The translations under genes and the position numbers were made by a program. A model generated the notes under the pieces. It had not been told where the DNA came from. It made no database searches and saw only the letters and a list, made by a program, of their open reading frames with translations. A stretch of 64,000 nucleotides of DNA from Polyangium spumosum (GTDB taxonomy: Bacteria; Myxococcota_A; Polyangia; Polyangiales; Polyangiaceae). Below are positions 54,112 to 63,345 of the stretch, piece by piece. The first letter of the stretch is position 1. Each line of letters starts with the position of its first letter. The stretch lies in contig NZ_WJIE01000018.1 of NCBI RefSeq assembly GCF_009649845.1, forward strand, positions 89,617-153,616, read 5' to 3'.

Positions 54112-56349
54112 ATGCCGCGCCTTCTGCGCTTCCTGCTGCTCTTGCTCTGCGGGCTCGCCTTGATCACCGGGATCGGGTACGTCGCCCTGACGCGCACGAC
54201 GCACCGCTGGTTCGAGGCGGATCTGCGTGGTCGTTCTCTGCTCGTCGTGACCGCCACGAAGCCGCTGCTCGCGCGGAACTGGGCGCGCGGGCACGAGGGG
54301 CTCGTCGCCACGCTGGACGACATCACCCGGGACGAGCGCGTGATGGGCACGGCCGCGTGCTCCCTCGACGGCGAGCGCCTCGCCGCGACGGCCGCGTATC
54401 CCCTCGATTTCGGGTGCCGCTGGGTCCTCGCGCGTCTCGGGGACGACGAGGACAGCGCCGAGGCGAACGTCTGGACGACGACCGAAGAGCTGCCCGGCGG
54501 CCGCGTGCACGTGAGCGCGATCCGGCTCGCGTCCGAGGGCAAGGACCTCGGACGCGTGCTGCTCGTGCACGATCTCAGCTATCTGGAGCGGCGCGAGGCG
54601 ACGACACGTAACATCCTGCTCGCGGCGTTTTTCGTGCTCTCGCTCGGCGCGTCCGTGATCACGATGGTCGCGGAGCGGCTGGCGTTCCGGGTCTGGACGC
54701 GTGAGCTGCGTCGGGCGTTGTCGGGCGACGTGCCGCGTGGGTTCAAGCCGCTCGTCGGGGACGTGCGTGCGCTCGTCGAGCGCCTCGCCAGCGAGCGGGA
54801 CCGGGAGGCGCGCGGCGGCGCGTGGAACCCGGAGCGGCTGCGATCCACGCTGACGAGCCACCTCGAAGGCGAGCGGGTCATCATCCTCGCGAACCGCGAG
54901 CCCTACATCCACGAAAAGACGCCCGACGGCGTGAAGGTCCTGCACCCCGCGAGCGGGCTCGTGACCGCGCTCGAGCCCGTGATGCGCGCGTGCTCGGGGG
55001 TCTGGGTCGCGCACGGCAGCGGCAGCGCAGATAAAGAGACCGCCGACGCGCGCGCGCACGTAAAAGTGCCGCCCGGGGAGGAGTCGTACAGCCTCCGGCG
55101 GGTATGGCTGAGCGAGGCCGAGGAGAACGGGTATTATTACGGCTTCTCGAACGAGGGGCTCTGGCCGCTTTGCCACGTCGCGCACGCGCGCCCCGTGTTC
55201 CGGGCCGAGGACTGGGAGCATTACGTCCGCGTGAACCGCAAGTTCGCCGACGCGGTCTGCGAGGAGGTCGACACCGAGGATCCGATCATCCTGGTGCAGG
55301 ACTACCATTTCGCGCTCGCGCCCCGGATGATCCGCGAGCGCCTGCCGCGCGCGACGATCCTGACGTTCTGGCACATCCCCTGGCCGAGCGCCGAGCGGAT
55401 CGGCATCTGCCCGTGGCGGGAGGAGATCATCCAGGGGCTGCTCGGGTCGAGCATCGTCGGGTTTCACACGCAGCAACATTGCAACAATTTCATCGAAGCG
55501 GTGGACACGTTCATGGAGAGCCGCATCGATCGGGAGGCGAACGCGATCGTGCAGGGGTCGCGGCGGAGCCTGGTCCGGCCGTACCCGATCTCCATCGAAT
55601 GGCCCGTGCACTGGCTGGAGGAATTGCCCTCCGTGGGGGCGTGCCGCCGCTCGGTGCGCGAGGAGCTCGGCTTGCCCGAGGACGCGCTGATGGGCGTGGG
55701 CATCGACCGGCTCGATTACACGAAGGGCATCGAGGAGCGGCTCCAGGCGGTGGACGCGTTGCTCACGCGGCACCCGGAGTTCCGCGGTCGATTCACGTTC
55801 GTGCAGCTCGCGGCGCCGAGCCGGACGAAGATCGCTCGGTATCGTGAGCTCAACGATCGTGTCGAGGCGCTGGCCGACGAGATCAACGCCCGCTGGGGCG
55901 GGGGCGCGTATCGCCCGATCGTCCTCTTGCGCGCGCACCACGAGCCGCCGACCGTGTTCCGATATTATCGCGCGGCGGAGCTCTGCTACGTGTCGAGCCT
56001 GCACGACGGGATGAACCTGGTGGCGAAGGAGTTCGTCGCGGCCCGCGACGACGAAAACGGCGTGCTCGTGTTGAGCCAGTTCACCGGGGCGGCGCGGGAT
56101 CTGACCGAGGCGCTCATCGTGAACCCGTACGACCTCGGCCAGGCCGGCGACGCGATGGCCGCGGCGCTGCGGATGCCCGAGGAGGAGCAACGCGAGCGAA
56201 TGTTGTCGATGCGGCGGATGGTGAGCGAGTTCAACGTGTACCGCTGGGCCGGGCGCATGCTCGTCGACGCGGCGGAGCTCCGGCGGCGGGAGCGGGTCTC
56301 GGGCAGGTTGTCGGCGCCGGCGGTGCTGGCGCGGGCGATGGGGACGTGA
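54112..56349 (+). CDS. otsA: Membrane-anchored trehalose-6-phosphate synthase (GT20)
   Basis: The 745-residue protein has an unusual layout. Residues 1-250 are a sensor-like module with TM1 at 5-27, a periplasmic part of about 135 residues and TM2 at about 167-189, followed by a HAMP-like linker. The GT20 domain runs from 255 to the end, with VGIDRLDYTKGIEERL, RAHHEPPTVFRYYRAAELCYVSSLHDGMNLVAKEF and SQFTGAARDL. It would make trehalose-6-phosphate from UDP-glucose and glucose-6-phosphate, perhaps under control of an external signal. The start at 54112 has GGGGGGAT upstream. It follows the RND gene by 32 bp. No OtsB phosphatase gene is in the window. Confidence 0.9.
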   Translation: MPRLLRFLLLLLCGLALITGIGYVALTRTTHRWFEADLRGRSLLVVTATKPLLARNWARGHEGLVATLDDITRDERVMGTAACSLDGERLAATAAYPLDFGCRWVLARLGDDEDSAEANVWTTTEELPGGRVHVSAIRLASEGKDLGRVLLVHDLSYLERREATTRNILLAAFFVLSLGASVITMVAERLAFRVWTRELRRALSGDVPRGFKPLVGDVRALVERLASERDREARGGAWNPERLRSTLTSHLEGERVIILANREPYIHEKTPDGVKVLHPASGLVTALEPVMRACSGVWVAHGSGSADKETADARAHVKVPPGEESYSLRRVWLSEAEENGYYYGFSNEGLWPLCHVAHARPVFRAEDWEHYVRVNRKFADAVCEEVDTEDPIILVQDYHFALAPRMIRERLPRATILTFWHIPWPSAERIGICPWREEIIQGLLGSSIVGFHTQQHCNNFIEAVDTFMESRIDREANAIVQGSRRSLVRPYPISIEWPVHWLEELPSVGACRRSVREELGLPEDALMGVGIDRLDYTKGIEERLQAVDALLTRHPEFRGRFTFVQLAAPSRTKIARYRELNDRVEALADEINARWGGGAYRPIVLLRAHHEPPTVFRYYRAAELCYVSSLHDGMNLVAKEFVAARDDENGVLVLSQFTGAARDLTEALIVNPYDLGQAGDAMAAALRMPEEEQRERMLSMRRMVSEFNVYRWAGRMLVDAAELRRRERVSGRLSAPAVLARAMGT

Positions 56350-56358
56350 GGCCGCCCC

Positions 56359-58239
56359 TCAAGTCAGCAAAAGCAGCCGCGTCGCCAGCGCCTCCAGATC
56401 CCCCGACGCCCCTCGCGCCCGCGCCCGGAGCCCGAGCGCGAGCGCGCGCCTGAGGTCGAGCGCCTCCCCTCGCCTTCGTTTCTCGAAATACCCCGCCTCC
56501 CACCCCTCGGGCACGCGTAGCGACCAGTTGTCGTCGCTGATCGTGCCGGGCACGTTGTACCGCTCGGCGAGCCCGAACAGGTCGGCGAAGAAGATCATCA
56601 CGCTCCGGGCCTCACTCGTGAGGGCGTCCGCGAGCTTCGCCGAGACCAGCATGCCCGGATCGCGCAGGATCGTCGCCTCCAGCTCCGGCGCCCCGAGCCG
56701 GCGCGCGAGGTAGGCCGCCTGCGCCGCGAGCTTGCCCTCCGCACGCCACGTGCCCGCGAGCTCCCACATCGAGGGCGTGTCGTGCGTGCCCATCATGATC
56801 CAGTCCGCCGGCTCGGCGTTTTCGCTGCGGTAGACGTCACGCGGATCGTCGAGGTTCGCCTTCTGCGTCACCCGGAATCGACCGAGCCCGTGCCGCGCCA
56901 GCACCGCCTCCACCGGCGCGGGCAACGTGCTCAGGACCTCGGCGAACAAGGTCTCGGACGCGCGTCCGCGCGCCTCTGCGGCCGAGACGAGGGCGTCGAA
57001 GAGGCGCGCGTATTCGTCCACCTGCGGCCCTTCGAGCGCGCGTACCCAGCCGTCCGCGTGCCGAGGCAGGCCGCGGTCGATCTGCGAGGGGCGCGTTATG
57101 GCAAACGCGGCGAGGCGCGGGTGATCGGCGAGGTCCGGCGAGGAGCGCAGGCGCGCGCCATGCTGGACCGCCACGAGCGGATCCGCCGCGTCGGCGCGAT
57201 ACACCCAGGGGTCGACGAGCCCGTGGGGGTGATCGATGCGCACGCCGTCGTAGGCCTCGAACATCGCGGTCGAACGCGCCGCGAGGAAGGCCCGCGCCGC
57301 GCCCGACCAGGCGGCCGGGTCGAGGACGGGATACCCCCACGGTTGTCCCTCGGGGTTCGTCCGGCTCGGCGGGGCGCCCATGCGATACCCCGGAAGGACG
57401 ATCGCGAGGTTCGACCATTCGTCCGAAGGAGCGAGGCCAATGGCGAGATCGCCGTAGAGCGCGAGGCCGAGCGATTGAAGGGACGCACGCAGGGCGGCGT
57501 GTTGCTCGCGTGAAAGGAACTGGCGGAAGGCGTGCGCCTCGATGGCCTCCGCGTGGCGCGAGCGGAGCGCCGAGAGGCGCGCGGAGGCGCGCGACTCGTC
57601 GCCGGGGAGAGGCGCGACGAGGCGCGCGTCGAGGGCGGGCCAGTCCTTGAAATGGCCGCTCCCGTGCTCGGCCGCGAGGCACGCGTAAAGCGCGTCGCGC
57701 TCGATCCAGCCTTCATTTCGAGCGCGCCACGATTCGAGCCGCGACGCGAAGGCGACCATCGCGGGAGGGAGCAGGCCACGCCGGCGCCTCTCCTGGAACG
57801 CCCCGAACGCCTCGTCGAGCGCGCGGCGCACGGCCGCGGAGGCATGCGGATGAAGCGCGCGGCCCGCGGGGGCGCGGGGGCGCGCCTCGACGAGCGACAC
57901 GAGCGAATCGGCGCGGAGGAGCCCGCCGAAGGCCGGATCCAGGGCGAGGGGCGCGAGGGCGATGGAGACGGTGGCGCGCGAAAAGGAGGCGCCGTCGTAG
58001 GGCGAGGCGTTGTCCGCCGAGAGATCCCCCTGCGGACCGAGGACGATCGCGCGGAAGCCGAGATCACGGGCGAAGCGGAAGAACCGCGCGGCGCCGCGGC
58101 TGTACGGGGATCCGCGGCCGATGTCCTCGTCGGGATCCGCGGGGAAGCTCGCGTCGTGAATGGCGAGGGCCAGCCGATCGACCCCGAGCAGGCGGAGGGC
58201 CTCGCCGGCGAGCTCACGTTCCTCGGCGCGCGTGTTCAT
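56359..58239 (-). CDS. malQ: 4-alpha-glucanotransferase (GH77)
   Basis: The 626-residue enzyme disproportionates malto-oligosaccharides. It shows the GH77 motif YDGVRIDHPHGLVDPWVY with the nucleophile Asp, the acid/base Glu in ETLFAEVLS and the HDTPSMWE motif with the third catalytic Asp. The N-terminus is less typical than in E. coli MalQ, and the catalytic segment has HPHG in place of the usual HFRG. It is convergent with the trehalose synthase gene, which fits a shared role in storage sugar use. ATG 58239 is chosen. An in-frame extension to 58314 shows no family sequence. Confidence 0.88.
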   Translation of the reverse strand: MNTRAEERELAGEALRLLGVDRLALAIHDASFPADPDEDIGRGSPYSRGAARFFRFARDLGFRAIVLGPQGDLSADNASPYDGASFSRATVSIALAPLALDPAFGGLLRADSLVSLVEARPRAPAGRALHPHASAAVRRALDEAFGAFQERRRRGLLPPAMVAFASRLESWRARNEGWIERDALYACLAAEHGSGHFKDWPALDARLVAPLPGDESRASARLSALRSRHAEAIEAHAFRQFLSREQHAALRASLQSLGLALYGDLAIGLAPSDEWSNLAIVLPGYRMGAPPSRTNPEGQPWGYPVLDPAAWSGAARAFLAARSTAMFEAYDGVRIDHPHGLVDPWVYRADAADPLVAVQHGARLRSSPDLADHPRLAAFAITRPSQIDRGLPRHADGWVRALEGPQVDEYARLFDALVSAAEARGRASETLFAEVLSTLPAPVEAVLARHGLGRFRVTQKANLDDPRDVYRSENAEPADWIMMGTHDTPSMWELAGTWRAEGKLAAQAAYLARRLGAPELEATILRDPGMLVSAKLADALTSEARSVMIFFADLFGLAERYNVPGTISDDNWSLRVPEGWEAGYFEKRRRGEALDLRRALALGLRARARGASGDLEALATRLLLLT

Positions 58240-58323
58240 GGCTGCCGGAGAGCGTACCGCACGGCGGGCCGGCGTCACGTCGGTCCCTCGCCCGGACATT
58301 CCATGTCCCACCAATCCCCTGAT

Positions 58324-58353
58324 TTGTATCGATTTTCAGGCTATTCGTGATAA
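58324..58353 (+). promoter_or_regulatory. Possible sigma-70 promoter for the small membrane protein
   Basis: TTGTAT at 58324-58329 and TGATAA at 58348-58353 are separated by 18 bp, in a local AT-rich patch that contrasts with the GC-rich surroundings. The match is modest and it is the only such pair seen before the gene at 58504. Confidence 0.35.
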
Positions 58354-58503
58354 ATTGTGCGCGTTCGAGGGACGATGAACGGCCGCTCTCGCCGGAGCGG
58401 GCCTGGAGCATCGGACGGGGCATCGAGGGGGTTCGAGGAAACGGCGCGGAGCCGCGCGCCCGCGGGACCTTTTGTTGATCCGTCCTTCACCGAGGAGGTG
58501 TTC

Positions 58504-58719
58504 GTGACGCTCGAGATGAATCAGATCGATGGCGTTCGGATTCGTTTGCCCATGGCGTCGGCAGCCGTCGCTGCCATCGTGCTCGCTGGTGTCGTATTGC
58601 TCGTGATCGCCTCGTGGATCGTCGAGACGAACGGGGCTCCTGCGCCGGGAGGCGCGTCGAGCGCGCCCGATTCGGCGCGCTTGCTCGAGGATCGAGGGCG
58701 CCCGGGGCGCCGGTTCTGA
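58504..58719 (+). CDS. Small single-pass membrane protein
   Basis: The 71-residue protein has one strong transmembrane helix (ASAAVAAIVLAGVVLLVIASWIV) with about 17 residues before it, and a charged C-terminal tail. The GTG at 58504 is chosen because the perfect SD AGGAGGTG lies at 58493-58500. A frame open from ATG 58375 has a weaker GAGGG signal and would add a low-complexity N-terminus. The gene is convergent with the Ser/Thr kinase gene (1 bp between stops). The function is unknown. Confidence 0.6.
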   Translation: MTLEMNQIDGVRIRLPMASAAVAAIVLAGVVLLVIASWIVETNGAPAPGGASSAPDSARLLEDRGRPGRRF

Positions 58720-58720
58720 G

Positions 58721-60469
58721 CTAAGGGTCGGTCGCGCCTTCACCCGCGAGCGCCGACGCGCTCGCGGACGGCGCGGCGACCTCGGCCGGAGGTTCGTCCG
58801 CCGGCTCCGCGGGGGCGCTCATGCCGCCCGACGCGGGGCGCATGCTCGCGCCCCGAACCGCGCCCTCCGCGATGTTCTTCTGCCCGCCCGTGGTGAACGC
58901 CATGACGAGCGCGACGACGATGAAGACGGCGGTCGTGGCGCTCGCGACGAACGCCACGGATCTCGCGCGGCGCGACGCGGGCGCTGGCGAGGTCGGCGCG
59001 TAGTCCCAGGGCGCCATGCTGTTGCCCGTGGCCTGACCGGCCGTGGTCGGCGACGGGAAGCTCGGGAAGGAGGCCCGCAGAGGCGGCGGCGGGAGCGACG
59101 GGAAGCTCGGCAGCCGCGGCGGAACGAGCGCCGTCGCCTCGTCGATGATCGGCTCGTGGGCCGCGGCCGCCGAGGCCCCGGCAGGCGGAGGATCGGACGC
59201 GGGTTTCGCAGGCTGCGAGGGGAACGCCGCCCGCGCGGCCCCGAGCTCGCGATCCCGGATCGCCCGCAGATCGGTGCTGCTCATCGGGACCGTGCCGTTG
59301 CCGGCGCAGGAGAGCTCGGGGTCCGAGGGGGGCGGGATCTCGTTCGTGGCGGGGGCCGGGGCCTTCGGCTCGGCGATCACCTCGGCCCGCTTGAGGAAGG
59401 GATCCGACCTGGCCCGGAGGTGCTTCTGCCGCGCGGCGCGGCGCGCCCCGTCCTTGCCGTCCTTGCCGATGCAACCGAGGAGGATGGCGTCGATGTTCTT
59501 CGGGATCGGCCGCGAGCTGTTCGAGACCCGCGACGAGCGGGGGTCGTCCAGCGCGGAGGCGCGCTCGTCCTCGGGCCAGCCTTCGCGGCGTTCGCTGTAG
59601 GGCGAGAGGGCCGCGCGGAGGTCGGCGGCGCGCGGGAATCGCGAGTCCACGTCCTTGCTCAGACACCGCATGATCACGGCCTCGAGCCCGGAGGGGATGC
59701 CCGGCTGGACCGACGAGGGCAGCGGCGCGACCTCGCTGCCGAGGACGGCCATGAAAATTTCGGGCGTCGTCGCCCGCTGGAACGGCGCCTTGCCCGTGAC
59801 GAGCTTGTAGAGGATGGCCCCGAGCGCCCAGATGTCGGCCCGCGCGTCGACCTCCCGGGCGGCCCGCATCTGCTCGGGCGCCATGTACAGCGGCGAGCCC
59901 ATGATGTCGCCGTTGCTCGTCATTTCCATCTCGGTCGACTCGCCGTCCTCGGGGACGTATTTCGAGACGCCGAAATCCAGGACCTTGATGCACGGCGAGC
60001 CGTCCTCGCGGTGCGTGAGGAACAGGTTCGCGGGCTTGAGGTCGCGGTGCACGATCCCGCGGCCATGTGCCTCCGAGAGCGCGTCGCAGGCCTGCATGAC
60101 GTAGAGCGCCGCCTCGTGTACGGGCAACGCGCCCTGCTTCTTGAGCAGCGCCGAGAGGTCGTCGCCGTGGAGCAGCTCCATCACCATGAACGGCGCCCCC
60201 GAGGGCAGCCGCCCGATGTCGTACACCTGCGCGACGTGCTCGCTGCGGAGCTTCACGACGGCGCGGGCCTCGCGCAGGAATCGCTCGATGATCTGCGGGT
60301 GGGTGAGCTCCGGCCGCACCAGCTTGATGGCCCGCTCGTCACGGAGCTCCAGGTGGGTGGCCGCGACGACCACCCCCATGCCGCCCATGCCGAGGACACG
60401 CTCGACGCGATATTTGCCCGCGAGAACGTCTCCCACGGCGACCTGGCTCCCTACGACTTCGTTTCCCAT
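58721..60469 (-). CDS. Transmembrane Ser/Thr protein kinase
   Basis: The 582-residue kinase has a Hanks domain at about 20-290 (GMGGMGVVVAA, Lys49 in AIKLV, HRDLKPAN with Asp143, DFGVSK, APEQMRA, DARADIWALGAILYK). A long low-complexity cytoplasmic region (300-510) follows, then one transmembrane helix (about 517-540; VAFVASATTAVFIVVALVMA) and a short Ala/Pro-rich periplasmic tail. There is no sensor fold outside the membrane. ATG 60469 is chosen, with AAGGG upstream. ATG 60502 is in frame. It starts 81 bp downstream of rtcB on the same strand and may share its transcript. Confidence 0.92.
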   Translation of the reverse strand: MGNEVVGSQVAVGDVLAGKYRVERVLGMGGMGVVVAATHLELRDERAIKLVRPELTHPQIIERFLREARAVVKLRSEHVAQVYDIGRLPSGAPFMVMELLHGDDLSALLKKQGALPVHEAALYVMQACDALSEAHGRGIVHRDLKPANLFLTHREDGSPCIKVLDFGVSKYVPEDGESTEMEMTSNGDIMGSPLYMAPEQMRAAREVDARADIWALGAILYKLVTGKAPFQRATTPEIFMAVLGSEVAPLPSSVQPGIPSGLEAVIMRCLSKDVDSRFPRAADLRAALSPYSERREGWPEDERASALDDPRSSRVSNSSRPIPKNIDAILLGCIGKDGKDGARRAARQKHLRARSDPFLKRAEVIAEPKAPAPATNEIPPPSDPELSCAGNGTVPMSSTDLRAIRDRELGAARAAFPSQPAKPASDPPPAGASAAAAHEPIIDEATALVPPRLPSFPSLPPPPLRASFPSFPSPTTAGQATGNSMAPWDYAPTSPAPASRRARSVAFVASATTAVFIVVALVMAFTTGGQKNIAEGAVRGASMRPASGGMSAPAEPADEPPAEVAAPSASASALAGEGATDP

Positions 60470-60550
60470 ATCGCGCCCTTGGGCGCATGCTACGAAGGCC
60501 ACGCGCCCGGGCCAACAAAGTGGGAGAGCGGGGCAAAATCCCGCCCCCGC

Positions 60551-62110
60551 TCACCCCTTCACCGTCGCAATCGGCGCGAGCCGCGCGACCCGCCGCGCCA
60601 CGCCGGCGTCCTCGACCGAGCGCACGACCGGCGTGATGGCCTTGTACGCATACGGCGCCTCCTCCTTCATCCGGCGGTGGTACTTCTCGAGGATGTCGCG
60701 CCGCCCGCGCAGCGACGGCGCGTCCGGATCGATCGGGGTCACCACGTCGAGCTTCCCCGTCGATTGCCGGTACACGTCGTCGCTCACGTGGCTCGCCTGC
60801 CCCCGCGTGAGGCTCCGGCCCGCGCCGTGACAGGCGCTCGCGAGCAGCGCCTCGTTCCCGAGCCCCGCGAGCACCCAGCTCGCGTCGCCCATCGATCCCG
60901 GGATGATCACGGGGTGCCCCGTGTACTGGAATGGGCTCTCGAACGGATCCGGCCCCGGCGCGGGCGTCGCGCCTTTTCGGTGCAAATACCGCCCTTCCCC
61001 GCCGGGAGGCTCCCAGATGAGGTTGTGCGGCGCGTCGTAGACGAGCCGCGTCTCCACCGTTCGCCCGAGGACCTCGCTCATCGCGCGCGCCGCCATCAGC
61101 ACCAGGAAGAGCCGGTTTCCGAAGGCGAAGTTCGCGGCGTTTCGCATCGCGGACAGGTACACGGCGGCCTCCGCGGCGAGCGGCCCCCACGTCGGCATCA
61201 CGTAGAACCCGTGCGCCGGGTGCGGGAGGCCTCTCGGGTAGAGCTCGTGGGCGCGGGCCATGAAATGGCCTCCCACCACGTGCCCGAGCCCGACGGAGCC
61301 CGAGTGCGCCATGATCGTTACGGCCCCGCGGGCGAGGCCGAAGGCGTGCGCCGCGTGGCCGTCCACGAGCTCGTCCACGCGCCCGAGCTCGACGAAATGG
61401 TTGCCACCGCCGACCGATCCGATCTGGATGTCCCGGCCGTCGTTCTTGCCCGAGGCGCGGATGAAGCTGGCGAACGCGAACGTGTCGTCCGTGGGCAGCG
61501 CGCCGTTGAAATGGACCCGCTCGAGATCGTGGAGCTCTCGCGCGGGGTCGTAATACCGCCAGATGCCCGTGCCCTGGTTATCGGCGGCGGTCTCGTGGAG
61601 GCCGAAGAGCCCGTCCCGGAGCAGCGCCTCGCGCTGGCGGGGGGACATCGGGATGTCGCGTTGCCCCTGGAAGAAGATCGCCCGCAGGCGCTTCTTCAGG
61701 GCGGACATGTGCGGCGCGAGCTCGTCGTGCGTCACGTCCGTGACCACGAGCCGCATGCCGCAGCAGACGTCGTTGCCGACGGCGCGGGGGACGACGAACC
61801 CACGCGCGTCGGCGACGGTGCCCACGGGGATGCCGGATCCTTTGTGGAAATCCGGCGTGAGCACGACGGCCGCGAGGCTACCCGGGGCTTCGCCCCAGAA
61901 GGGCGCGATGCGGCCTCTTCGCTCCTCGTCCCAGATGGAGAGGAGCGTATCTTTGATGGAAACGAATTCGAGGAGCTCCGCGATGCCCTCTGCCTCGACG
62001 GAGACATCGGACCGCGCGATGAGCGTGATCGGAACACCAAAACGACTCTCGATACGGGCGAGCGCGCTGTCTTGCCGGCGCACGACCGTATCCAGGCGGA
62101 GATTGCCCAT
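60551..62110 (-). CDS. rtcB: RtcB-type RNA ligase
   Basis: The 519-residue ligase joins 2',3'-cyclic phosphate or 3'-phosphate RNA ends to 5'-OH with GTP and Mn2+. Metal and GTP residues are present: GNDVCCGMR (Asp114, Cys116), SVGGGNHFVE, MAHSGSVGLGH, VIIPGSMGDASWVL, and the guanylylated His in ASACHGAGR. It is longer than E. coli RtcB by about 110 residues, mostly in the middle. There is no rtcA or rtcR neighbour. In this organism it is led by a sigma-70-like promoter and a 240-base leader. It lies 81 bp upstream of a Ser/Thr kinase gene. Confidence 0.94.
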   Translation of the reverse strand: MGNLRLDTVVRRQDSALARIESRFGVPITLIARSDVSVEAEGIAELLEFVSIKDTLLSIWDEERRGRIAPFWGEAPGSLAAVVLTPDFHKGSGIPVGTVADARGFVVPRAVGNDVCCGMRLVVTDVTHDELAPHMSALKKRLRAIFFQGQRDIPMSPRQREALLRDGLFGLHETAADNQGTGIWRYYDPARELHDLERVHFNGALPTDDTFAFASFIRASGKNDGRDIQIGSVGGGNHFVELGRVDELVDGHAAHAFGLARGAVTIMAHSGSVGLGHVVGGHFMARAHELYPRGLPHPAHGFYVMPTWGPLAAEAAVYLSAMRNAANFAFGNRLFLVLMAARAMSEVLGRTVETRLVYDAPHNLIWEPPGGEGRYLHRKGATPAPGPDPFESPFQYTGHPVIIPGSMGDASWVLAGLGNEALLASACHGAGRSLTRGQASHVSDDVYRQSTGKLDVVTPIDPDAPSLRGRRDILEKYHRRMKEEAPYAYKAITPVVRSVEDAGVARRVARLAPIATVKG

Positions 62111-62485
62111 GGCTGCTTTCCCGAGCCGTGTGCCGACGAGCTTGCTTCGCTTCTCGGCGCACGACGAACGAACGAACGCAATTGCGCGGGCCCCATGTCG
62201 CCGCGACGTCGAGCTCGGGAGGCGCCCCGATTCTCAGGGCACACGTCTCCGCGCGCTCGCACGCCGACGATCCATCGCCGACCCGCGATTCCAACCTCGG
62301 TCCGTCTTGTTCTCCGGAGCCCGCCCGAGGAAAGCGTACTCCGCAGCAGCCGCGCCCACGATATCCGAGCGCTCCCCATTTGTCAAGCAGAGCTCGCATC
62401 CGTCCGGGCATATCGAATGCACGCGGCCTCGGGGCGCGCAGCGATGCGCAGCCGAGTGCACCCCGTGTGCACGGTGGAGGACGAC
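62111..62485. other. Divergent intergenic region with long rtcB leader
   Basis: These 375 bases hold the rtcB promoter and a leader of about 240 nt on the minus strand. No protein or RNA family was recognised. The leader holds a short CGTT-tandem (CGTTCGTTCGTTCGTCG on the minus strand near 62160-62180) and could fold, but I see no known riboswitch. Confidence 0.4.
62358..62386 (-). promoter_or_regulatory. Sigma-70-type promoter for rtcB
   Basis: On the minus strand TTGACA (62381-62386) is followed after 17 bp by TATCGT (62358-62363). This is a near-consensus vegetative promoter in a GC-rich context. The next gene on the strand is rtcB, with the start 240 bp downstream of the expected transcription start. 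Confidence 0.55.
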
Positions 62486-62818
62486 ATGGCGCGCGAAGAC
62501 GACGACAGGACGATGAACCCTCTCACGATGGGGAAAGGCCGCACGGACGAGGTCGATCAATCGAAGGGGATTTTCCCACCCGGCGTGCGACATCCGCCCG
62601 ACGCGGAGATACGCTCGCCAGGATCGCTCGGCGGCGGCTCGTATGAAGAGTCGGGGCGCGGCGGCGTGGAGCTCGGCTGGGAGCCATCGAGCGCGGGCGC
62701 GGGCTCCGCGCAGCAGGGCACGGGAGCGATGAACGAGGCTTCGGCGGAGCAGGCCCCCGAGCCGTCGGAGCCCAAGGGCGCGTTGCCTCCTCATGAGGAG
62801 GAGAAGAAGTCGCGTTGA
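62486..62818 (+). CDS. Small disordered protein of unknown function
   Basis: The 110-residue protein is hydrophilic and rich in Gly, Ser, Pro and Glu (MAREDDDRTMNPLTMGKG at the start, GALPPHEEEKKSR at the end), with no predicted fold or signal. The start is supported by the SD GGAGGAC directly upstream. It lies 100 bp before the first of the rRNA promoters. I do not recognise a family. Codon use looks like that of neighbouring genes, so I keep it as real. Confidence 0.6.
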   Translation: MAREDDDRTMNPLTMGKGRTDEVDQSKGIFPPGVRHPPDAEIRSPGSLGGGSYEESGRGGVELGWEPSSAGAGSAQQGTGAMNEASAEQAPEPSEPKGALPPHEEEKKSR

Positions 62819-62917
62819 GTCGACGCGCCGGCCGCCTCTCCTTACGAGACGAGGCCGCGTGTCGAGGGGGGAGGGACGGCGTCGAGCTTCACCTCCGTCA
62901 TCGAGAGCGTCGGATGG

Positions 62918-62950
62918 TTGACACCTCACCTCGATGAAGGCGATTAGAAT
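62918..62950 (+). promoter_or_regulatory. rRNA promoter P1 (degenerate)
   Basis: TTGACA at 62918-62923 and TAGAAT at 62945-62950 are 21 bp apart, so the spacing is wrong for a strong promoter. It is the first of four tandem copies by alignment of the following block. Confidence 0.45.
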
Positions 62951-63052
62951 TACACTTCGCCGAGAGAGACACAGAGGGCGCCGCGAGGTGCCGTCCTCGG
63001 CCGGTCCGTGAGCCTGGAGGAATATTTCTCGTCCTCGCGGAACCATCGTCCG

Positions 63053-63081
63053 TTGACAACGAAGCCGAGGCGGTTTAGAGA
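63053..63081 (+). promoter_or_regulatory. rRNA promoter P2
   Basis: TTGACA at 63053-63058, a 17 bp spacer and TAGAGA at 63076-63081. The copy lies about 135 bp after P1 and is followed by the shared GGGCGCCGCGAGGTGCC block at 63103. Confidence 0.7.
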
Positions 63082-63183
63082 AGCCCCTCGCTGGGTGACG
63101 CAGGGCGCCGCGAGGTGCCGTCCCCGGTGAGGTCCAAGGATTCGGAGATTCCAAAAAAATCTCGACCCGCGGACAGTCGGTTG

Positions 63184-63212
63184 TTGACAAGGGAAACGAC
63201 GCGGTTTAAGAA
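63184..63212 (+). promoter_or_regulatory. rRNA promoter P3
   Basis: TTGACA at 63184-63189, a 17 bp spacer and TAAGAA at 63207-63212. It is followed by the shared block GGGCGCCGCGAGGTGCC at 63236, which can pair internally. Confidence 0.75.
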
Positions 63213-63316
63213 GCCGCCCCTCGCCGGGAGACAAAGGGCGCCGCGAGGTGCCGTCCCCGGGAGGTCCAAGAGTCCGGAGAGTGTGAAAATATTCTCGGAT
63301 TCGCGGAACGAGATTG

Positions 63317-63345
63317 TTGACAAGGCAAACGAGGCGGACTAAAAA
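63317..63345 (+). promoter_or_regulatory. rRNA promoter P4 (proximal)
   Basis: TTGACA at 63317-63322, a 17 bp spacer and TAAAAA at 63340-63345. This is the copy nearest to 16S. Its following block is altered (GCGCCGAAAGGTGCG). Confidence 0.75.
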
